Positions 6,834 through 15,662 of a DNA stretch of 64,000 nt are shown here, in pieces. Within the stretch, counting starts at the first letter, position 1, and each line of letters opens with the position of its first letter. The stretch comes from RBG-13-51-18 sp050014095 (lineage in GTDB: Bacteria; Chloroflexota; Dehalococcoidia; Dehalococcoidales; RBG-16-60-22). The stretch lies in the NCBI GenBank assembly GCA_050014095.1, contig JBEKDZ010000002.1, positions 124,001 through 188,000 of the forward strand, read 5' to 3'. The translations under genes and the position numbers were made by a program. The notes below the pieces were generated by a model, which searched no databases, had not been told where the DNA came from, and saw nothing but the letters and a program-made list of their open reading frames with translations.

Positions 6834-7934
6834 TTAATCTTTATCCCAATTAGGATATAGATCCCAGAACGTCTTTTCAATTCTTTGGCGTCTGACAAAA
6901 CGCCCTTTCTTACCACGTTTAATATTGAGCATTGATAGCTGTTTATTTACCTGTTCCATAGAAACAGGAGATTGTGGCTCAATAGTACATGCCATATGTG
7001 TTCTTTTTATGGAAGTCTTGAATTCAGGTTTACTTCCATCAATATTCTGACCAAAGAGCCTGTCGTTTAAGCCAACACCTGTGTTTTCATAAACAATTTG
7101 AAGCGGTTCGGAATCAAATAAAAATTCCTCTTCATCCATATTATTTATTAGATTTGAACATTCAGCTAACTGAGTCTTTATCCAATTTATACGTGGACTT
7201 GCATTTGGGGCAGATGGTTCAACCAGCAATATCAGAAGTGGCTGTTCGATATTGTTAAGAATGAATTTAATATTTTTCCATACCATTTTACTGTGTTTCG
7301 TCAGGATTTCATTCATAACATTATAAATCAAGAGAATGTCACTTTTTGCGATTGTATCATAATGATTCGAAAATATTGGAATACATTCTTTAGTCAAATC
7401 TGCAGTTATATCATGCGGAATTACCTCAAGTTTAGGAAAGGTGCCTTTTAATAACTTGTCATACACTGTATGTCGGTTTGGTATCCAATTATCAATTTTT
7501 TCTATGAGATTAAGCCGAAGCTTACGTAGCCTATGTGCTTCTTCATTATAAAAGAAGCATATTCCGTAGGCTTCAATAGCTGCTCCCGCTCCAATAGTAG
7601 TGACTACAAGTTCACCTTTTTTTCTTTCTGGATGTGGGATTACTTTTGGATTTATGCCTTCAATCCTTTTCAAATGGAAATATGGCAGATAGGCATGGCG
7701 TTGACCAAATGCAGCCAGGTAACCAGCACGATTTTTCGGGTATTGATAGTTAATAGAAGACGGATACTTATTTTTATATTCACCTTTGAATCTATATATA
7801 GCTCTGATTTCTACTAAAGCATCACGCGTTTTCCGGATTTGTGAGTCATCGAGGTTTGATTTAGTACCACCCCATATACTCACTAAGATACTCTCAAGTG
7901 CATCAGTAAATTGTATTTTCTTGGGTCTTACCAT
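6834..7934 (-). CDS. Unrecognised SAM-methyltransferase-like protein in an AT-rich island
   Basis: I do not recognise this 366-residue protein with certainty. Visible features: RAGYLAAFGQRHAYLPYFHL near residues 69-88; a glycine-rich strand-turn VVTTIGAGAAIEAYG near 111-125, like SAM motif I; PHDITADL near 175-182; SDILLIYNVMNEI near 199-211; and LLILLVEPSAP near 233-243. The order resembles class I methyltransferases of the Rsm22/ribosome-associated type (a YLA..P helix before motif I, and a nEl motif after the DLT strand). No zinc cysteines are seen. The C-terminus is basic (RGKKGRFVRRQRIE). The gene is clearly richer in A+T than mfd next to it, which suggests acquisition by transfer. It lies alone between hicBA and mfd. 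Confidence 0.6.
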   Translation of the reverse strand: MVRPKKIQFTDALESILVSIWGGTKSNLDDSQIRKTRDALVEIRAIYRFKGEYKNKYPSSINYQYPKNRAGYLAAFGQRHAYLPYFHLKRIEGINPKVIPHPERKKGELVVTTIGAGAAIEAYGICFFYNEEAHRLRKLRLNLIEKIDNWIPNRHTVYDKLLKGTFPKLEVIPHDITADLTKECIPIFSNHYDTIAKSDILLIYNVMNEILTKHSKMVWKNIKFILNNIEQPLLILLVEPSAPNASPRINWIKTQLAECSNLINNMDEEEFLFDSEPLQIVYENTGVGLNDRLFGQNIDGSKPEFKTSIKRTHMACTIEPQSPVSMEQVNKQLSMLNIKRGKKGRFVRRQRIEKTFWDLYPNWDKD

Positions 7935-7957
7935 CGAAATTATTATACCATCTTATG

Positions 7958-10900
7958 TCAAATCAGTCCCCTTATAACCCCCTCCAGCGTGTTCTGCCAC
8001 CCCTTGCCCAGCTTCTTATAATCAATCCTTATCTGCGTACGTCCAACCGTTACGCCATCGGTGAGGGACTGCACAAACCTCTGTGCGTTAAAAGGCGCAC
8101 CCTGGAAGCGCCTTAAGATAATGTAGCCTTCCTCGGTGGTGATGGACTCGATATGCGCTTTGGCGGCGAGCGCTTTAATCCTCACCGCGTAGAGCAGGTT
8201 GTGCACCTCCAACGGCGGTTTGCCGAAGCGGTCGGTGTACTCCTTTAAGATATCGTCCAACTTTTCCACGGAATCTATATCACCTAACGCGCGGTAAAGG
8301 TCTAAACGGGTATCGACGTCAGAAACATAGCTTTCTGGTATAAAGGCGTCGAGGGGCAAATCGGTAACGGGCGGAGGTAAACGGGGCGGCGGTTTTTCTT
8401 TGCCCGCCATAACAGCCTTCTGCTCTTCAACAGCCTCGGCGAGGAGGCGCGTATAAAGACTAAAGCCGACGGCGGTGATATGCCCGCTCTGGCGGTGTCC
8501 CAATAATGTGCCCGCGCCACGAATTTCCAAATCTTTCATGGCGATGCCGAACCCGGCGCCGAGCTCCGTAGCTTCGTAGATCGTACGCAAACGCTTATGG
8601 GCAATGTCGGTGAGGCGCTTGCCGTCGTAAAGAAAATAGGCGTAAGCGAGGTTGGTGCCCCGCCCTACCCTGCCCCGCAGCTGGTAAAGCTGCGTTAAGC
8701 CGAACTTATCCGCCTTGTTAATAATGATTGTGTTGGCATTGGGCATGTCCAGGCCGGACTCGATAATCGTGGTGCAGACAAGGATATCCACCTTACCCTG
8801 CGCGAAAGCGACCATCACTTTTTCCAGCTCGTCCTCCGGCATCTGCCCGTGACCGATAGCGACCTCCGCCTCCGGCACCAGCTCCCGCAGATTTTCCGCT
8901 ACCATGGCGATGCTCTGCACGCGGTTATGCACGAAGAATACCTGACCGTTGCGTTCCAGCTCTCTTAAGATAGTCTCTCTTACGAGGTGGTCGTTATATT
9001 CGGCGACATAGGTCTTGATAGGGAGTCGGGCTTCCGGCGGAGTTTCCATGGTGCTCATGTCCCGCACGCCCACCAGCGACATGTGGAGGGTACGGGGAAT
9101 AGGGGTGGCGCTCAAGGTTAGCACATCCACCTCGCGGCGCATCTTCTTTAAATACTCCTTATGATTGACGCCGAAGCGCTGCTCCTCATCGATTATCAAA
9201 AGCCCCAGATTCTTAAAGACAACGTCTTTCTGAATCAGACGGTGTGTGCCGATACAGATATCCACCGTGCCGTCGGCTAGGCCAACGATAACATTACGCT
9301 GCTCTCGGTCGGAGCGGAAACGACTCAACACCTCGACTTTTACCGGGAAAGCCTCCAGTCTCTCGAAGAAGGTGGCATAATGTTGCTGGGCTAAAACCGT
9401 GGTGGGCACGAGCACCGCCACCTGTTTGCTATCCATCGCCGCCTTGAAAGCAGCGCGGATAGCCACCTCCGTCTTGCCGTAGCCCACGTCCCCGCAGACC
9501 AGACGGTCCATCGGCTTGGGTTTTTCCATGTCCTCCTTAACGTCCTGCTCCGCCTCCAACTGGTCGGGCGTCTCAACGTAAGGAAAAGCGGCTTCCAGCT
9601 CCTGCTGCCAGACCGTATCGCGGGAAAAGGCATAACCCGGCACAACTTCGCGGGCGGCGTAAAGCAGCAAAAGGTCGCGGGCTAAAAGCTCGGCCGCCGC
9701 TTTGGCTTTCTGTCGCGTCCTGACCCATACCTGCGTGCCGAGTCTACTTAATACGGGCGTCCTGTCGCCGGCGCCGACATACCGACTTACCCTATCTATC
9801 TGGTCGGTAGGAACATAGAGCGTATCGTTACCGGCATATTGCAGTTCCAGGTATTCTTTATCACTGCCCGCAGTGTTCAATATGATAACGCCGATAAACT
9901 TGCCGATGCCGTGCTCCACATGGACGACGTAGTCATCCGCGGCAAAGTCCATGGTAAGCTTGTGGCGCGCCGACGGCTGCTTTTTTACTAGCCGGCGTTG
10001 TTTGACGAAGCCAAAAATCTCGGCATCCGTAAAGAGATAAATATCGCCGCCCATCACCCAGCCTTCCGGCAGCGAACCCTGCACCAGCACCATCGTGCCT
10101 GGCTCGGGCACTTGTGTTGCCTTTTCAACCGGGGCGACGACGATATCCTCCTCGTCGAAAAGCTCGGAGAGTCGATTAGCCTGATGGCTGATGATGATAA
10201 TACGTTTCTGCTGGCTTAAAAGCTCAATAGTTTTTTTAATAAACACAGGCAGTTTGCCCATGTAGTTGGGGGCGGACATGAAGTCGAATTCCTCCTCAAC
10301 CCCCCAGGCTTCCAGACTCAAGTTTTGCCGATTTTTAATCTCCGGTTCCAGCACATCCCAGGTGAAATAAGGGGCGGGGAAGTTACGGGGCAGCTCGCCG
10401 CGCTCTAGCTTCTCCGAGCGTATTTGTTTAGCCTCGGCATCCAGAGCGGCGGTACCCTGGAGTATAGAAGCTGGCTCATCAATCACAATTAAAGAATCGG
10501 ATGGTAAATAATCGAGAATCTTGCCGAAATTAAAGAGCGACGCGTAAAACTGCGCCTCCCGCAGTTGCTGACGGTCAAGGAGCATCTCTTTATCGCGCTG
10601 GAACTGCTGTTTGACCTCGCTGGTGCAGCCTGCCAGGTCGATTCCTTGTAAAATGTCCTCCAGCGATTGCCTATTCATACGCCGGGGCGAAAGCAACTCT
10701 GTAGCCGGCTCAATCTTGACCGCGGGGACTTTATCTATCGAGCGCTGGGTTGCGGGGTCGAAGGTGCGGATACTCTCGATAGAGTCGCCGAAAAACTCCA
10801 GACGAACAGGACTTTCAGCGGTAGGCGGGTAGATATCAATAATACCGCCGCGGTGGCTCATCGTGCCGGGGACTTCCACGATATTCTCCAGTCGGTAGCC

Positions 10901-11437
10901 CACAGCTTCGCAATCCGCCAGCAGACGGAAAGGCTCAATAGTATCCCCGAGCCTGATAGTACGATTGGAAGCGACAAAATCACTTTGTTCTGTGGTGCGG
11001 GATATTATTGCCGCCGCTGAAGCCACCACCAGCGGCGCACTGGTATTATCATCTCCCTGGCTATATCTTACCAGCGCTGATAATACTCGGATTCTTTCTA
11101 TCTCCGTAGCGGTATCAGGTGTCAGACGCTCGTAAGGCAGGACATCCGGCTCCGGAAAGAGATATATCTCGCGACCGCTACACCAGCTCGAGAGCTGTTC
11201 TTGGAGTTTCTTGGCGTTCTCCGGCTGGGCGGTGACTAAAAGCATGGGTACCTGTAAGTTCTCATATAAAGATGCTATCAAATAAGGTCGGGCGGCATTG
11301 AGCAGCACCAGCGTGTTGCTGTTCTTTTGCTTCAATTCGTCCAGTATCCTGTGGTAGGCAGGCATTGGTTCGATTAAATTAATTAATTTGTTTAGTCCTG
11401 GCATATTTTTTCCCAAACACCTATAGGGCTCGTCCAT
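7958..11437 (-). CDS. mfd: Transcription-repair coupling factor
   Basis: Displaces RNA polymerase stalled at DNA lesions and recruits UvrA. The 1159-residue protein has the UvrB-like N-terminal domains, the CarD-like RNA polymerase interaction domain (DDYVVHVEHGIGKFIGV near residue 500), the RecG-type translocase with Walker A GDVGYGKTE near 647 and DEEQ box IIDEEQRFG near 748, helicase motif VI QLRGRVGRG, and the C-terminal TRCF domain. Length is normal. ATG 11437 and ATG 11404 (MPGLNKLINL) are both possible starts; homologues begin close to the latter. It stands 50 bases downstream of the prepilin peptidase gene on the same strand. Confidence 0.97.
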   Translation of the reverse strand: MDEPYRCLGKNMPGLNKLINLIEPMPAYHRILDELKQKNSNTLVLLNAARPYLIASLYENLQVPMLLVTAQPENAKKLQEQLSSWCSGREIYLFPEPDVLPYERLTPDTATEIERIRVLSALVRYSQGDDNTSAPLVVASAAAIISRTTEQSDFVASNRTIRLGDTIEPFRLLADCEAVGYRLENIVEVPGTMSHRGGIIDIYPPTAESPVRLEFFGDSIESIRTFDPATQRSIDKVPAVKIEPATELLSPRRMNRQSLEDILQGIDLAGCTSEVKQQFQRDKEMLLDRQQLREAQFYASLFNFGKILDYLPSDSLIVIDEPASILQGTAALDAEAKQIRSEKLERGELPRNFPAPYFTWDVLEPEIKNRQNLSLEAWGVEEEFDFMSAPNYMGKLPVFIKKTIELLSQQKRIIIISHQANRLSELFDEEDIVVAPVEKATQVPEPGTMVLVQGSLPEGWVMGGDIYLFTDAEIFGFVKQRRLVKKQPSARHKLTMDFAADDYVVHVEHGIGKFIGVIILNTAGSDKEYLELQYAGNDTLYVPTDQIDRVSRYVGAGDRTPVLSRLGTQVWVRTRQKAKAAAELLARDLLLLYAAREVVPGYAFSRDTVWQQELEAAFPYVETPDQLEAEQDVKEDMEKPKPMDRLVCGDVGYGKTEVAIRAAFKAAMDSKQVAVLVPTTVLAQQHYATFFERLEAFPVKVEVLSRFRSDREQRNVIVGLADGTVDICIGTHRLIQKDVVFKNLGLLIIDEEQRFGVNHKEYLKKMRREVDVLTLSATPIPRTLHMSLVGVRDMSTMETPPEARLPIKTYVAEYNDHLVRETILRELERNGQVFFVHNRVQSIAMVAENLRELVPEAEVAIGHGQMPEDELEKVMVAFAQGKVDILVCTTIIESGLDMPNANTIIINKADKFGLTQLYQLRGRVGRGTNLAYAYFLYDGKRLTDIAHKRLRTIYEATELGAGFGIAMKDLEIRGAGTLLGHRQSGHITAVGFSLYTRLLAEAVEEQKAVMAGKEKPPPRLPPPVTDLPLDAFIPESYVSDVDTRLDLYRALGDIDSVEKLDDILKEYTDRFGKPPLEVHNLLYAVRIKALAAKAHIESITTEEGYIILRRFQGAPFNAQRFVQSLTDGVTVGRTQIRIDYKKLGKGWQNTLEGVIRGLI

Positions 11438-11487
11438 AAAAATGGGCCAGCCCTTCTATAAAAATTTTATCACAGAATATATCGTAA

Positions 11488-12270
11488 TTAGAAGAAACCC
11501 AGATACCAGCGGAGAATTTCCGGGGCGAATATCAAGGCCATTATCGGACCAATGGCGAGAAAAGTACCGTAGGGAATAACGTCCTTGCGTCCCTTCATCT
11601 TAGTCGCTAGCAAAATAATGGCAACAATACCGCCGAGCACCACCCCGATAAGCATGGAAAAAACCACCAGCGGAAAACCGCTCACTAATCCGATAAGCGC
11701 CACCAGCTTAGCATCTCCCATGCCCATTGCGCCAGGTCGGATAAGGACAAACAGCAGGAAAAATACGAAAAGCGCCGCGCCACTTATCACACCATTTAGC
11801 AGGGTCGATTGCAACGGCAGCAAATTTGTGCCAGGCACATAGGTATGAATCGCCAAAATAATCAGGGCGATTACCACCGCCGGATAGGTAATTTTATTTA
11901 ATATTAGCTGGTTTTCCCAGTCGATAAAAATTATTACCAGGAAAATACAGCACCAGAAAGCGGTGACGCCGAATTGAGCCGTCAAGCCATAACGCCAGAA
12001 TGCCAGGAAGAAGAGAATGCCACAAGCTAACTCTACGATAAAGACTCTCACAGGAATACGAGCGCCGCAGTACCGGCAGCGGCCACGCAATACTAGATAG
12101 CTAAAAACAGGAATCATATCCAGTATTCCGAGTCGACGCTGGCAGGCATCGCAGTGCGATGGTGGAGAAATCAGTGACTTATCGGAAGGCAAACGGTCGA
12201 TGCAGACATTCAGGAAACTACCGATAGCGAATCCTACAATAGTGAAATAGATGGCTAATTGGATACTCAT
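11488..12270 (-). CDS. pilD: Prepilin peptidase / N-methyltransferase (type IV, A24)
   Basis: A 260-residue integral membrane aspartyl protease that removes the leader from type IV prepilins or pseudopilins. The N-terminal cytoplasmic loop has two zinc CxxC pairs (CDACQRR and CRYCGAR), which goes with the methyltransferase-containing form. Catalytic aspartates are in FIDWENQLI and GMGDAKLVALIG, the GxGD-type motif. About seven to eight membrane segments are present. No pilin genes are in the window, so substrates are encoded elsewhere. Divergent from xerC. Confidence 0.93.
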   Translation of the reverse strand: MSIQLAIYFTIVGFAIGSFLNVCIDRLPSDKSLISPPSHCDACQRRLGILDMIPVFSYLVLRGRCRYCGARIPVRVFIVELACGILFFLAFWRYGLTAQFGVTAFWCCIFLVIIFIDWENQLILNKITYPAVVIALIILAIHTYVPGTNLLPLQSTLLNGVISGAALFVFFLLFVLIRPGAMGMGDAKLVALIGLVSGFPLVVFSMLIGVVLGGIVAIILLATKMKGRKDVIPYGTFLAIGPIMALIFAPEILRWYLGFF

Positions 12271-12363
12271 AAAGCTAATACCACATTTTGACGGGTTTTT
12301 TCTGCGGAGTCAACAGGACACCCCTATGATAATAATACAGGTAACTACCCAAATTAACTAGAT

Positions 12364-12391
12364 TTGGTACTTTTTTAAATTATGATATTAT
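12364..12391 (+). promoter_or_regulatory. Candidate promoter for xerC
   Basis: TTGGTA (12364-12369) and TATTAT (12386-12391), 16-base spacer. The leader also has a GCCGG/CCGGC hairpin just before the GAGGAGA ribosome site of xerC. Confidence 0.45.
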
Positions 12392-12456
12392 GTTAAAATG
12401 ATTGGTTAGAGTCTAAAAGGCAATGCCGGCTAAAGCTCCGGCCACGAGGAGACAAT

Positions 12457-13353
12457 ATGAAACAGTCAGTTGATAATTTCCTGCATTATCTGGCAGTTGA
12501 AAAGGGATACTCTGAAAATACTATCTCCGCCTACCATAACGACCTTATGGCGCTGGCTGAATTCGCCAATCAACAGGCGGTAACTTCCTGGACGGACTTT
12601 AATAGGCAGAATATGCTTAGTTATATGCTCCATCTTAAGGAACGTGGTTATGTCGCGACGACCATCGCGCGGAAGGTAGCGGCAGCCAGGTCTTTCTTTG
12701 GTTTCATGGTAGCCGAAGGACACATAAAAACCGACCCCACGGAAAATATGAGCTCACCCAGCGTCGGTAAGGCTTTACCTAAGCCGATACCGCTAAACCA
12801 GGTGCGCCTGCTGCTGGAACAACCGGCTAAACTATCTACTGCGGAAGCTAAACGCGACCAGGCGATGTTGGAGTTGCTATATGCCAGCGGCATGAGAGTC
12901 AGCGAACTGGTGGCATTGAACCTAGGCGACGTTAATACCGAAGGCAATTACTTCGTACGCTGTTTCGGCAAAGGTAGGAAAGAGCGTATCATCCCCCTCT
13001 ACGAAAAAATCGCCACCGCCGTAAAAAAATATGTTGAAGAAGACCGCCCCAAGCTGGCTCACGGCAAACAAGAGACGGCTTTATTCCTCAATGCCCGCGG
13101 CGATAGGCTGACCAGGCAGGGATTCTGGCAAAAGCTAAAGGAATACGCCAAGTCGGCCGGGCTAAGCCCCCAGATAAGCCCTCATACGCTGCGACATAGC
13201 TTCGCCACACATATGTTAAGTGGCGGCGCCGATTTAAGGTCGGTACAGGAACTGCTGGGGCACGCCAATATATCGACTACCCAGGTTTATACCCGTCTCA
13301 CTACCGACCAGGTCCGCCAATCTTACGATAAATCTCATCCCAGAGCTAAATAG
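12457..13353 (+). CDS. xerC: Tyrosine recombinase XerC/XerD type
   Basis: Site-specific recombinase for chromosome dimer resolution, or a close paralogue. The 298-residue protein has an N-terminal SAM-like core-binding domain (residues 1-95) and a C-terminal catalytic domain with the full set R147 (ASGMRVSEL), K172 (GKGRKER), H243 and R246 (SPHTLRHSFATHML), H269 (LGHANISTT) and nucleophile Y278 (QVYTR). Start ATG 12457 follows GAGGAGA. FtsK encoded at 34.7 kb would be its usual activator. No att site or phage genes are nearby, so a housekeeping role is more likely than an integrase role. Confidence 0.9.
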   Translation: MKQSVDNFLHYLAVEKGYSENTISAYHNDLMALAEFANQQAVTSWTDFNRQNMLSYMLHLKERGYVATTIARKVAAARSFFGFMVAEGHIKTDPTENMSSPSVGKALPKPIPLNQVRLLLEQPAKLSTAEAKRDQAMLELLYASGMRVSELVALNLGDVNTEGNYFVRCFGKGRKERIIPLYEKIATAVKKYVEEDRPKLAHGKQETALFLNARGDRLTRQGFWQKLKEYAKSAGLSPQISPHTLRHSFATHMLSGGADLRSVQELLGHANISTTQVYTRLTTDQVRQSYDKSHPRAK

Positions 13354-13376
13354 CAAATACACCAGGAGGAAAGCGG

Positions 13377-13694
13377 ATGTCCAAACACTCAAAACACGGT
13401 CGAGGGAAGCACTTTAGAAAAATGCAAAAAATGCGCCAAATGCAGCAAGGTGCAAACGTAATGCAGTCAAGCGCAGGTGTAGCGCCGCCGGTCGCTGGCA
13501 ATATACCAAGCGCGCCCGCACGCGCACCAGCCGCCGTTGCTCCCGCACCACAAGCACCGATGCAGAAAAAACCAGTGTCTTCGGCAGCGTTACCCCTCCA
13601 CTACGAATTTATTGGCAGTGATCTTAGAAGAATCGGTATTTTAACGGTCATCATCGTGGCTATCCTTATCGTGTTATACCTGTTTTTAAAATAG
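13377..13694 (+). CDS. Small tail-anchored membrane protein, unknown
   Basis: 105 residues in three zones: a basic, His/Lys/Met-rich N-terminus (KHSKHGRGKHFRKMQKMRQM), a Pro/Ala-rich linker (about residues 30-70) and a single C-terminal membrane helix (RIGILTVIIVAILIVLYLF) that ends three residues from the C-terminus. It is likely cytoplasmic with a C-terminal anchor. The HYEFIGSDLRRIG segment before the helix looks like a conserved box, but I cannot name the family. AGGAGGAAAG ribosome site; 23 bases after xerC and 17 before pcm, so probably co-transcribed. Confidence 0.65.
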   Translation: MSKHSKHGRGKHFRKMQKMRQMQQGANVMQSSAGVAPPVAGNIPSAPARAPAAVAPAPQAPMQKKPVSSAALPLHYEFIGSDLRRIGILTVIIVAILIVLYLFLK

Positions 13695-13711
13695 CTCTTT
13701 TCGCGGTAGCT

Positions 13712-14350
13712 ATGAAGGATTTTAACGCAGCTCGAGCCGAATTAATCAAGCAACTCGAGGCAGAGATTCGAGATAAACGGGTCTTAGCTACTATGTCGCG
13801 TATACCGCGTGAACAGTTCGTGCCTCTGGAAAGCCGTCACCTGGCTTACGAGGACGGCCCGCTGCCTATCGGCTGGGAACAGACCATCTCCCAGCCTTTT
13901 ATTATCGCTCTCATGACGGAGGCGCTGGAGCTTAAGGGAAACGAAAAAGTGCTGGAAGTAGGCACGGGCAGCGGTTATCAGACCGCTATCCTCGCCGATT
14001 TAGCCGATAGAGTGATTTCCGTAGAGCGCGTGCCCGCCCTGGCAGAGTCTGCCCGTAAAACCCTGGATAGTCTGGGCTATAAAAACATCGAGATACATAT
14101 CGCCGAGGAGACCCTCGGCTGGCAAAAAGAAGCCCCTTACAACGCCATCATGGTCACCGCTGCCGCACCTGATATACCGGCTGACCTGGTCTCCCAGTTG
14201 GCTATCGGTGGAAAAATGGTGATTCCAGCGGGTTCGCGCTACGCCCAGGAGCTTTATAAGATTACCAGACAAAAAAATAAGAATAAGGTTCAAAAACTCG
14301 GCGGCTGCCGCTTCGTCGCCCTCATCGGCAAAGGAGCCTGGGAAAATTAA
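13712..14350 (+). CDS. pcm: Protein-L-isoaspartate O-methyltransferase
   Basis: Repairs damaged proteins by methylating isoaspartyl residues with SAM. 212 residues with the PCMT signature: RIPREQFVP, AYEDGPLPIGWEQTISQP, SAM motif I VLEVGTGSGYQTAILA and post-motif ISVERVPALAESA. All catalytic-loop residues are present (TISQP). The C-terminus is short, with VALIGKGAW. Probably co-transcribed with xerC and the small membrane protein upstream and the two nitroreductases downstream. Confidence 0.93.
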   Translation: MKDFNAARAELIKQLEAEIRDKRVLATMSRIPREQFVPLESRHLAYEDGPLPIGWEQTISQPFIIALMTEALELKGNEKVLEVGTGSGYQTAILADLADRVISVERVPALAESARKTLDSLGYKNIEIHIAEETLGWQKEAPYNAIMVTAAAPDIPADLVSQLAIGGKMVIPAGSRYAQELYKITRQKNKNKVQKLGGCRFVALIGKGAWEN

Positions 14351-14376
14351 CCGGATAATTAAAATGGAGGATGAAT

Positions 14377-14946
14377 ATGGACGTCTTTGAAGCTATTAAA
14401 AACAGAAGAAGCATCCGACAGTATAAACCTGACCCCGTAGACGATGCAACCGTGAAGAAAGTCCTTGAAGCCGCACACTGGGCTCCCTCGTGGGGCAACC
14501 AGCAATGCTGGCGTTTTGTGGTGATACGTGACCCCAAAACCAAGTCCCAGATTGCCGATACACTTAATAAAGTAATAATAGACAATGAGCCGGTCGAAAA
14601 TGCCGCCGCCAGTTCCATCCGGCATGCGCCGGTGCTAATTGTTTTCTGCGCCGAAAAAAGCCAAGCAGGGTATAGTGCTGATGGAACTCCCCTGAACGAC
14701 AAGGGAGAATACTGGTATATGTTCGATATCGCCCTGGCAGTCCAGAATCTTACGCTAGCCGCTCACGCCCTTGGACTGGGCACGGTAATCGTCGGCGGTT
14801 TCGACATCGCTAAAGTCGAAAAAATCCTGGCTGTGCCTGGCGGCTGTACTGCAGTAACCATGACACCGCTTGGCGTCCCTGGCCAGAAGGGGCAGGTTTC
14901 TCCGCGCAAACAGCTATCTGAAGTACTGATTACAGAAAAATTTTAG
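14377..14946 (+). CDS. Nitroreductase-family FMN oxidoreductase, first tandem copy
   Basis: 189 residues of the NADH oxidase/nitroreductase fold. FMN-binding residues sit in FEAIKNRRSIRQYK at the N-terminus, with PSWGNQQCWRFVVI near 32-45 and LGLGTVIVGGFDIAKVEKIL near 135-155. I start at ATG 14377 because GGAGG at 14366-14370 is six bases away; ATG 14371 would be only one base from it. Substrate unknown; members reduce nitro compounds, quinones or flavins. Paralogue of the next gene. Confidence 0.9.
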   Translation: MDVFEAIKNRRSIRQYKPDPVDDATVKKVLEAAHWAPSWGNQQCWRFVVIRDPKTKSQIADTLNKVIIDNEPVENAAASSIRHAPVLIVFCAEKSQAGYSADGTPLNDKGEYWYMFDIALAVQNLTLAAHALGLGTVIVGGFDIAKVEKILAVPGGCTAVTMTPLGVPGQKGQVSPRKQLSEVLITEKF

Positions 14947-14967
14947 CTATTTTTTAAGGAGTATTTA

Positions 14968-15555
14968 ATGGAGCTATTCGAAGCGATTAAGAACCGCAGG
15001 AGCATCCGGCGCTACAAGACCGACCCCGTGGACGATACCCAGATAGAGGCGATACTCGAAGCCGGTCGCTGGGCACCTTCCTGGGCGAATACGCAGTGCT
15101 GGCGTTTCGTCGTCATACGCGATACAAATATCAAAACACAGTTGGCTGCTACGCTGATGAAGGTTAAGCTGCCGGATAGAGAGATACCTAATCCCGCCCT
15201 TAACGCGATGGGTATAGCTCCCGTTGTTATCGCGGTCTGTGCACAGATTGGTATAGCAGGAGTCAAGCACGACACGATTGGCGAAAATATTGAATATGCC
15301 ACCGATAAAGGCGACTGGTTCATGTTCGATGTTGCCCTGGCGATAGAGAATATGGTGCTGGCGGCACATGGACTTGGACTGGGAACGGTCATTATCGGGG
15401 CTTTTGATGCCGCGCAGGCGGAAAAAATCCTCAACGTACCTAAGGATTACCGCGTCGTCGCTCTTTTCCCTATCGGCGTTCCCGAGCAGCCGGGTAAAGC
15501 CCCGCCCCGCAAAGAGCTCTCCGAGATTGCTATCAAGGATAAATTCAGCAAATAG
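14968..15555 (+). CDS. Nitroreductase-family FMN oxidoreductase, second tandem copy
   Basis: 195 residues, sharing the order and wording of the first copy (MELFEAIKNRRSIRRYK, APSWANTQCWRFVVIRD, LGLGTVIIGAFDAAQAEKIL, PPRKELSEI). Twenty-one bases separate the genes, and each has its own AGGAG ribosome site. The middle third (residues 60-110) is the most different, so the two probably take different substrates. Last gene of the xerC-pcm-nitroreductase run; a new promoter follows. Confidence 0.9.
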   Translation: MELFEAIKNRRSIRRYKTDPVDDTQIEAILEAGRWAPSWANTQCWRFVVIRDTNIKTQLAATLMKVKLPDREIPNPALNAMGIAPVVIAVCAQIGIAGVKHDTIGENIEYATDKGDWFMFDVALAIENMVLAAHGLGLGTVIIGAFDAAQAEKILNVPKDYRVVALFPIGVPEQPGKAPPRKELSEIAIKDKFSK

Positions 15556-15599
15556 CTGTAACTCTTCTCGTTAAGATACAATACCAACCGCTCGCACGC

Positions 15600-15629
15600 T
15601 TGCCGTATTCAGTCGTCTGCGGGTATAAT
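15600..15629 (+). promoter_or_regulatory. Promoter of the EF-G-like gene
   Basis: TTGCCG (15600-15605) and TATAAT (15624-15629) with an 18-base spacer, 34 bases before ATG 15663. Confidence 0.65.
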
Positions 15630-15662
15630 GCTAGGTGAAGAATATAGAGAGAAGGTATTTTC

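Noticed and set aside
7533..7817. Plus-strand ORFs inside the AT-rich methyltransferase-like gene
   Set aside because: They are out-of-frame shadows without ribosome sites; the minus-strand frame is the long, coherent one.
12457..13353. XerC as a phage or island integrase
   Set aside because: No att duplication, tRNA or phage genes flank it, and size and context fit the housekeeping enzyme.
15370..15580. Serine-rich ORF on the plus strand over the second nitroreductase
   Set aside because: It is a frame-shifted shadow of the nitroreductase 3' end.
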